From Punica granatum (taxonomy: Eukaryota > Streptophyta > Magnoliopsida > Myrtales > Lythraceae): a stretch of 64,000 nucleotides of DNA. The stretch spans positions 22,945,363 through 23,009,362 of the forward strand of contig NC_045130.1 in NCBI RefSeq assembly GCF_007655135.1. The letters are read 5' to 3'. Below, piece after piece: positions 61,141 through 64,000 of this stretch. The notes beneath the pieces were generated by a model that did no database searches, was not told where the DNA came from, and was given only the letters and a program-made list of their open reading frames with translations. Position 1 is the stretch's first letter, and every line of letters starts with the position of its first letter. A program made the position numbers and the translations under genes.

Positions 61141-63659
61141 CCCCGCGCGAAAATTCCATCCCGATCAACCGGTACAGCCCCGACAAGCCAGACTGCCAGT
61201 CGGGTCTGCCAGTCGACCCGACTGCACCGGTTCGGGTCTGTTCGTTCCAGCCGAGTCTCCCGACTCCCTTTGCCACTTCTCCGACTCTTTCCTCGTGTTC
61301 CGAGGCTAGGTAACATTTCTCTACGACTTAAATGGGTCCAAGGAGCTCTCTTTCGCCCCGAAATCAGTCGGTTCCCGTATTTATTTTATTTTATTTTATT
61401 TCGTTGTTGCATGAACCGATGCCGTTTTATCGATTCCCTTTAAATATGATATTTGCGTTTGCATTATGTGCTTGTTTGCGCACCCAAGATCATGGCGGTA
61501 TCGGCTTTATAGAATGTGTGTTATTATCATGTTTGACGTTTTACGTATGCAAGAAACGGTCAAAACCGATTCTTGGAATCGATTGTAATCACAATTTTCA
61601 TTTAATCATTGGTTTCATGTTAATTCGTATGTTAGGTACGTTAATATCGAACAATCATTTCATTGATCCATAACAATTGAGGTTCGCGGTCTCAATCATT
61701 AAACCACTTCACAAACGGGAAACAGGACGTACCATTTGGCTAAACGAACCACTCGGCCTAAGTAATTGGATAAATTGAATATCAACTCGTAAACGCGTCG
61801 ACGAATCACTAAACGGTGAGAGTGCCCTTTTAAAATTCACAATTTCAAAACATTGAGACACATAACACGAATAGAATTAGTGTTTAGGGAGCACTCGTGC
61901 GCTATGACTCGAGTCAAGGCCCGATTTGAGGAGGCTCATGTCTAAGTGCGCGAGTCCTCTTTGGACCTCTTTGTGTCATGCGATCCCAACTTCCACATAA
62001 ATGCCCTACACGTTTTACCGTTCAAAGGGCATGACCATCATTTCGTGATTCGCCGACATTCTAGGCGTTAGGGAGACCGAAACACCTCGATCTATGGACG
62101 AAAAAGGGCAACCCGTTCGGGTGCGAGTTTCATTCGTACGGCCCGTTCCGTTCACTTTCGGTGTTTCTATCTTCCTATCGTAGATTCGATGGTGAACCTT
62201 TTTATTTCAGTTGCAAAAGATGAAGAACCGGATTAATCATGTACTTGACTTAAACAAACATTAGATAATGGATAGGTAGAATATTAGATTCCAATCTAGA
62301 GTCAAGATACGAGTTTGGTTAATTCGGTGAAACCGCAGTGTCATCTCACTGAATAAGGATTCTAAAACAAATTCACACATGTAATCGGCTTAGAACCATA
62401 TTCTAGCCCACCATCTATGTTTGCCTAGGCTAGACACCTTGTTTGCAAATCAACCCCGGTCGATAACTGATTAAATCACGTACATTCGACTTAATACACA
62501 ACTTGTCTGTATTCACCTACGTTTGTCAGTTGTTATCTGTTTTCCATCAGTTTTATCTGTTTTCTTCTATTTTCCATTTGCTTTTGCTGATTTGTTGCGG
62601 TTCGAGTCCGAGCCCATAGGTTACGTGTTGCACGGGGTCCAACGCCCCAAATCATCGAACACGAGGTCCAACGCCTCCTAACTCACTGAGTGCGTGCAAC
62701 CCGAGTGCGGAATGGGATCTAGCCCGGAGTCACCGTCACACTCCAAATATGGCCTATGTGGAAGGCAATTTGGATTGGATGCGTGAAACGTGTTTAGATA
62801 TCACCCGGGAGCTCGATTAGTCCAACGGTTACAGTGGGAACTAATCGGTTCTCCTGCAAACCATCGGTTCAATCGGACTCGACCCCCGGCTCCTTGAGCC
62901 CGCGTTGTCTTAATTTGTTTATCGGTTATTCAAAACACACGGTGAGCTGGAGCGGAATATTGGCCCAATGCAAACCGATCGGGATTCATTTATTTCATTC
63001 AGTTGTATTCTGTAATTATTTGAGTGTACATTGTGAGGATCTTATTTGTACATCTATTCATTCACTTGTAAGGATCCTTGATCGGCAAGCGAGAGGCCCG
63101 AGTGCCGAACCGGTCAAGTTGGTCTATTATTGCCAAGAGATGAGTAAGCTCGAATACTCGCGGTTTCGGCTCGCGCAGGGAATTGACCTTCACGGTTCGA
63201 TGAACTGTAACGCTAAGATAGTGAACCGATTCCTCGACGCACAAGCCTACTCATCTTTCGGATTCTTGGCCCAACCTGATCAATTCATCGACTTTACGGT
63301 GTCAAAACGGGCGAGTCAAGTGAAACCCTAAATCACGCGGTAAATAAACAAAAACGGCAAGCCTAGCAAACTAGAGTACCGAAAGGGCGTGCAGGATATA
63401 GGCCCGCACATTATAGAACCCCCGAATTCGAAATTTTCGGTTCCGCATGACCATTGCCTTAGCATTTAGGTGTACCTCGTACCTCTAGACGCCGGGCGAC
63501 TCAACGGCCCTCGACCTACGGGTCGTAAACAGTAAGTGACGACTCCTTCTCATGCGTGTCCGTCGCGCGTCCCCGGGAAGGTGGACACTCCTAAGCCGCG
63601 TCGCACAGGCTTCGCGCATGCGTGCCCCGACGAGATGAAATTCGGGTGCGTACACGTAG

Positions 63660-64000
63660 TCAAGTTTCATGTGTGTGGATTGCTTTTACAGTGATTCGGT
63701 GTTGTGACACTGAAGTTACATTGAATTCATCCAAAACTTGTATTTTGACTCTAGATTTGAAACCTAGAGTTCCACCTATCCATTTCTAGTGTTCGATTAG
63801 GTCGAGTGAAATGATTAGTCAGGTAATTGTATTTTGATACAGAATACCCGACTAACACCCTAAACTACGCTAGTATGATAGAAACTCATCAGTGGGAATA
63901 AGAAGGGCTATGCAGATGAACCTGCGCTTGAACAGGTAGCCCGTTCCTATTCCGATACCATCGTGTTTATGTCAAGCTAACCCTAGGATGTCGCCAAATC
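63660..64000 (-). mobile_element. Continuation of the split minus-strand LTR
   Basis: After the CGTAG duplication the sequence resembles the inner part of minus-strand LTRs (33,120-33,400), with AGTTCCACCTATCC, CAGGTAGCCCGTTCC and CTAGGATGTCGCCAAATC landmarks. It runs off the window. Together with 51,882-52,947 it is one LTR interrupted by the solo LTR. Confidence 0.65.

Larger units (their letters stand above)
52948..63654 (+). mobile_element. Giant Tat/Ogre solo LTR with nested insertions
   Basis: Begins TGTCAGCACCCCATTTTGGC at 52,948 and ends GGGTGCGTACA at 63,654, flanked by perfect 5-bp CGTAG (52,943-52,947 and 63,655-63,659). No internal domain follows either end. It is therefore a solo LTR produced by LTR-LTR recombination. 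After subtracting the solo CRM-like LTR and the hAT element with their duplications it is about 5.25 kb. Internal duplications: roughly 167-bp units at 60,181 and 60,348, and roughly 195-bp units at 60,709, 60,911 and 61,104. The intact sequence joins at 54,410/55,179 and 55,300/59,994 are supported by the inverted LTR at 36,000-36,420. Confidence 0.9.

Overview
The window looks like repeat-rich, probably pericentromeric, DNA of a flowering plant, most likely a eudicot. I found no host gene. Nearly every base can be assigned to nested transposable elements: Ty3/gypsy retrotransposons of the Tat/Ogre type with very long LTRs (about 4-6 kb), one CRM-like chromovirus plus a related solo LTR, and one hAT DNA transposon. 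The plant assignment rests on the Tat/Ogre hallmarks (tRNA-Arg-type primer binding sites, an extra ORF1 upstream of gag, giant LTRs), on CRM-like pol, and on a plant-type BED/DUF659 hAT transposase. I could not identify the species.

Layout. 1-1,648: fragments of two Tat/Ogre LTRs in opposite orientations. 1,649-8,720: element A (+), with a complete 4.9-kb LTR, PBS, leader and broken ORF1. It is cut at the start of gag and joined tail to tail to element B. 8,721-15,105: element B (-), with gag, ORF1, leader, PBS and an LTR carrying a 1-kb minisatellite. 15,258-18,290, 20,200-22,480 and 27,590-30,690: three copies, the middle one inverted, of a roughly 3-kb non-coding block called block C here. 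18,806-20,200: 3'-end minisatellite, truncated LTR, PBS and leader of another element. 22,487-25,690: truncated minus-strand LTR. 25,691-26,823 and 37,782-38,363: 3' untranslated region, minisatellite and polypurine tract of element D (+), split by a coding-less, LARD-like minus-strand element (26,824-37,781). 38,364-47,474: LTR of element D, split by a CRM-like element (40,391-45,182) with a perfect TCAGC target duplication. 47,475-51,881: degenerate Tat/Ogre gag-protease-RT-RNase H joined directly to that LTR. 51,882-52,947 and 63,660-64,000: minus-strand LTR split by a 10.7-kb-span solo LTR (52,948-63,654, duplication CGTAG). The solo LTR itself carries a solo CRM-like LTR (54,411-55,173, duplication ACTTC) and a hAT transposon (55,301-59,985, duplication TTAATCAC).

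The nesting gives a relative history. In the right half, a Tat pol was interrupted by a minus-strand LTR, then by a giant plus-strand element that later became a solo LTR, then by the CRM-like solo LTR and the hAT element (mutual order unknown). None of the elements appears able to encode a complete intact set of proteins. The most unusual observations are the LARD-like element built around block C, unrelated minisatellites at the same 3'-UTR position in different elements, LTRs sitting between 3'-type and 5'-type internal sequence (a tandem-array signature), and four clean nested insertions whose target duplications can be read directly. I saw no clear evidence of a new cellular system.
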